NCBI GenBank assembly: GCA_009792885.1
Contig: WMCF01000055.1
Span: 1,751,831-1,815,830, forward strand
Reading direction: 5' to 3'
DNA length: 64,000 bases
Origin: Eremophila alpestris peregrina
Lineage: Eukaryota; Chordata; Aves; Passeriformes; Alaudidae
In this document: piece after piece, positions 61,580 through 64,000 of the stretch
How the letters are laid out: each line of letters starts with the position of its first letter
Numbering within the stretch: position 1 is the stretch's first letter
The notes under the pieces: model-generated
The model's database searches: none
Seen by the model: only the letters and a program-made list of their open reading frames with translations
Told to the model about the DNA's origin: nothing
Program-made: the position numbers and the translations under genes

Positions 61580-62268
61580 CTGGGGATGAGCAGATGGAGA
61601 GGAGGGCTCGGGGATGTTGGTGGAGGAGAGGCTGGACATGCCCTGGCCATGGCACTCAGCCCAGAAAGCCAAATATATCCTGGGCTGCATCCAGAGCACC
61701 GTGGGCAGCAGGGGAGGGAGGAGATTCTGCCCCTCTGCTCTGCTCTGGGAAGAGCCCCCCTGCAGGGCTGCATCAGCTCTGGGGTCCCAGCACAGGAGGG
61801 ACATGGAGCTGTTGGAGCGAGTCCAGAGCAGGCCATGGAGATTGTTGGAGTGATGGAGAACCTCTCCTGTTAGGAAAGACTGAGGCAGATAGATTTTTTC
61901 AGCCTGGAGAAGACTCTTGGGACACGTTACTGATGCATTTTGATACTTAAAGGGACTTATTATAAGGGTGCAGACAGACTTACCACAGCCCATTGTGATA
62001 GAACAAGGGAAAATGGTTTTAAACTAAAAGAGGTTCGGTTTAGATTAGGTATAAGGAAGAATTTACTGTGAGGGTGGTGACTCACAGGAAAAGGTTGCCC
62101 AGAGAGGTGGTAGATGTCCCATTCCTGGAAACATTCAAGGTCAGGTTGGATAGATCAATTAGATCAACCTGACCTAATTCAAGATGTCCCTGCTCATGGC
62201 ACTGGGGTTGGACTAGGTGACCTTTAAAGGTCCATTCTAACCCAAACCATTTTGCGATTCTCTGCTTA
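61580..62268 (+). mobile_element. CR1 retrotransposon, longest copy in the window (about 690 bp)
   Basis: Starts in the end of the reverse transcriptase ORF (GATGTTGGTGGAGGAGAGGC, AGCCCAGAAAGCC, TATCCTGGGCTGCATCCAGA, TTCTGCCCCTCTGCTCTGCT, GACATGGAGCTGTTGGAGCG), continues through AGCCTGGAGAAGACTCTTGG and GGTTGCCCAGAGAGGTGGTA, and ends at CCAAACCATTTTGCGATTCT. 5'-truncated. Several open frames overlap it and are remnants or chance. Confidence 0.95.
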
Positions 62269-64000
62269 GGAACAGGGATGCACACACGGCAGCTTCATGC
62301 ATCTCTCTAACAGTTTTGGTTTTTTACCCTCAGATCTGTTACCTTATATCTTTTTGCATACTCTATTTTTTTCATTGCAATATTTAACATAGATAGCAGC
62401 TAAGAGGAGGGCCATTAATAATGTCTCAGAGTGAGCTATATTTTAGCAGTTGTATTTTGCACCATATAGTCCTTACTGGTGTTTAAATTTATCTTTTGTT
62501 CACATGCATCATTTGGGTCAGAAATCCTGGCCCTTGTTATGCAGTGTTTTATACTTTTACCACCATTACCATTCAAAATCAGTATTCTTTCAGAAAGTAC
62601 AGTGTTAAAATGGAGCCAGGAGTACAAGCTCCTGCTTTTCTTCTTGGGATTCAGAAAATATCTAGAACGATAGAAAAATGGACTTCAGTTTCCCAAGCTA
62701 AATGTTACCTGTTTTACTTTAAAAGACATTTATCTTTAAATTCTCCTTTCCATTTTCACTGTCATCCTGACCTTCTTAGGTCATTTGGACTGGCAGGTAA
62801 AGCAAAGTATTTTGATCATGAGGGTTTTGAAAATGGTAAGTTGAATAGAAACTTTTAAGGAAGACTGGGGGAGGGTAGGGGGGAGGTTGTCCATGACTAA
62901 ACAAGTAAAGCCAAAAATTTACTGAAGATTAGTGAGGAATAAGGAAGGATTCTTGTGTGTGCAGTCTGTATATTGCACAGAGCATATTGAATGAGACAGA
63001 GATCAATATGCATTTTTCCAGTCATGTCTTTCTAATGTGTTTTAAATTATGGGATCTTCTTCTTTTCAGTCATACTCTTTTAAGATAGAAAATTACATAA
63101 AGACTAACAGTGAGAGTATGTTAAAACCCCAGATATTTTGCTCATAAGACAGGTAGTGACTAAATTAAAGCTTTATCTCAGCAATACTAATGAGATGCAA
63201 TTGCATTGCAGTCTTTAATTACATGATTGCTTGGACCAGACCTGCAATGCATATAAATGACTGTAGCTCCCTCAGTATCAATGCCAGAGTACACTAACAG
63301 AGAATGTAATTCCTTTTCTTGAACAGAGTAATTTTCCAGAGAAGAACCTTCATTTACTTGAATTAAAATCAATTCTATGTATAAAATATTTTTGTCTTTT
63401 CTACTTACCCTCAGGTGTAGGGGGCTGCATAAGCTTATCAAGGGCAGTATACCAGGAAATTGTTGTTATTATATTACACCATTAAAGACTGATCACACAC
63501 TTAAAAACCTGTATCATCATCCATATGGACAGGGGCCAGAGCCCTGGAACCCACTTTTCACTGGCAGCTGCCTAAATGTGCAGTTTCCCAATTCCATTAG
63601 TGTGTAATTTTATAAGGCTGCTCTAGAGCCCTCTTCAAGTATTATTGCAACATTTCTTTCATATACCTCTCTTGTTCCAGGATGTAAATATATTGCTCCA
63701 AATGCTTCAACCTATTTTTGTTTTGCATCAGCAGTTAAGGTAAAAAAGTTAAATCTAGTATTTCCTTCCCTCCCCATACAATTTACTTGATTATAAATAC
63801 ATAATGGTTTTGGATTCCCTGTGCTAAATTGCTGCAGGCTCCCTGTGAGCATTAAAGGTTACTGGTAAATGCTGACCAGTTTTAAACTCCCCAGCAGGCA
63901 TTAAAAGCCTGCCAGGAAGGTGGTGACATCTCTGACCATGGGGCTGCAGTGCTGGGCTTAAGTAGTAGACATTACAGAGAGGACCCAGGTACACCCTGCA
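62269..64000. other. Intergenic stretch to the window end
   Basis: No gene or named repeat. Contains the minus-strand CARE-like TTTGCATCA at 63722-63730 and a short hairpin near 63894-63912 (GCAGGC, spacer, GCCTGC). Confidence 0.5.

Noticed and set aside
61448..61993. Several overlapping frames of 117-159 codons on both strands
   Set aside because: They lie mostly in the 690-bp CR1 element and read through its GC-rich end.
1..64000. tRNA, rRNA, CRISPR arrays, operons or a second protein gene such as NOCT or PCDH18
   Set aside because: No cloverleaf-capable tRNA, no direct-repeat/spacer array and no recognisable exon of the neighbouring genes known from other vertebrates was seen.

Overview
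The window looks like autosomal DNA from a songbird or a closely related bird. It is AT-rich and CpG-poor, it carries many fragments of the avian CR1 retrotransposon on both strands, and it holds several solo LTRs that resemble passerine endogenous retrovirus LTR families. No prokaryotic gene organisation is present. Species and chromosome cannot be fixed from sequence alone.

The only protein-coding gene I can support is SLC7A11 (xCT, the cystine/glutamate antiporter light chain), on the + strand. Seven coding exons are present. By matching the known human gene structure they are exons 6 to 12: 160-204, 24712-24835, 25940-26043, 26491-26587, 29979-30128, 31841-32018 and 36887-36954. All have AG acceptors and GT donors, join in one open frame, and encode the C-terminal half of the transporter (254 residues, from the end of TM6 to the stop codon). 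Exons 1-5 and the promoter lie upstream of the window.

Layout: 205-24711 is a 24.5-kb intron 6 with CR1 tails, a solo LTR inserted beside a CR1 fragment, two very old amniote repeats and a 57-base poly-T run. 24712-36886 holds exons 7-11 and their introns, including an antisense TATA-bearing LTR in intron 9 and a trace of CR1 reverse transcriptase in intron 11. From 36955 a 3' UTR runs at least to about 39130, with a miR-26-type site just before a double AATAAA signal. From about 39 to 64 kb I see no gene. This part holds CR1 copies, two more solo LTRs, several low-repeat blocks that could be conserved regulatory DNA, a perfect NRF2/small-Maf (ARE) motif at 56523-56533, a 75-N assembly gap, and a CpG-dense patch with a near-consensus CTCF motif at 61327-61340 beside the longest CR1.

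I found no evidence for a novel multi-gene system. The points of interest are regulatory and evolutionary: natural substitutions in xCT, 3' UTR control sites, transposon-derived promoter-like sequence inside the gene, and candidate distal elements downstream.
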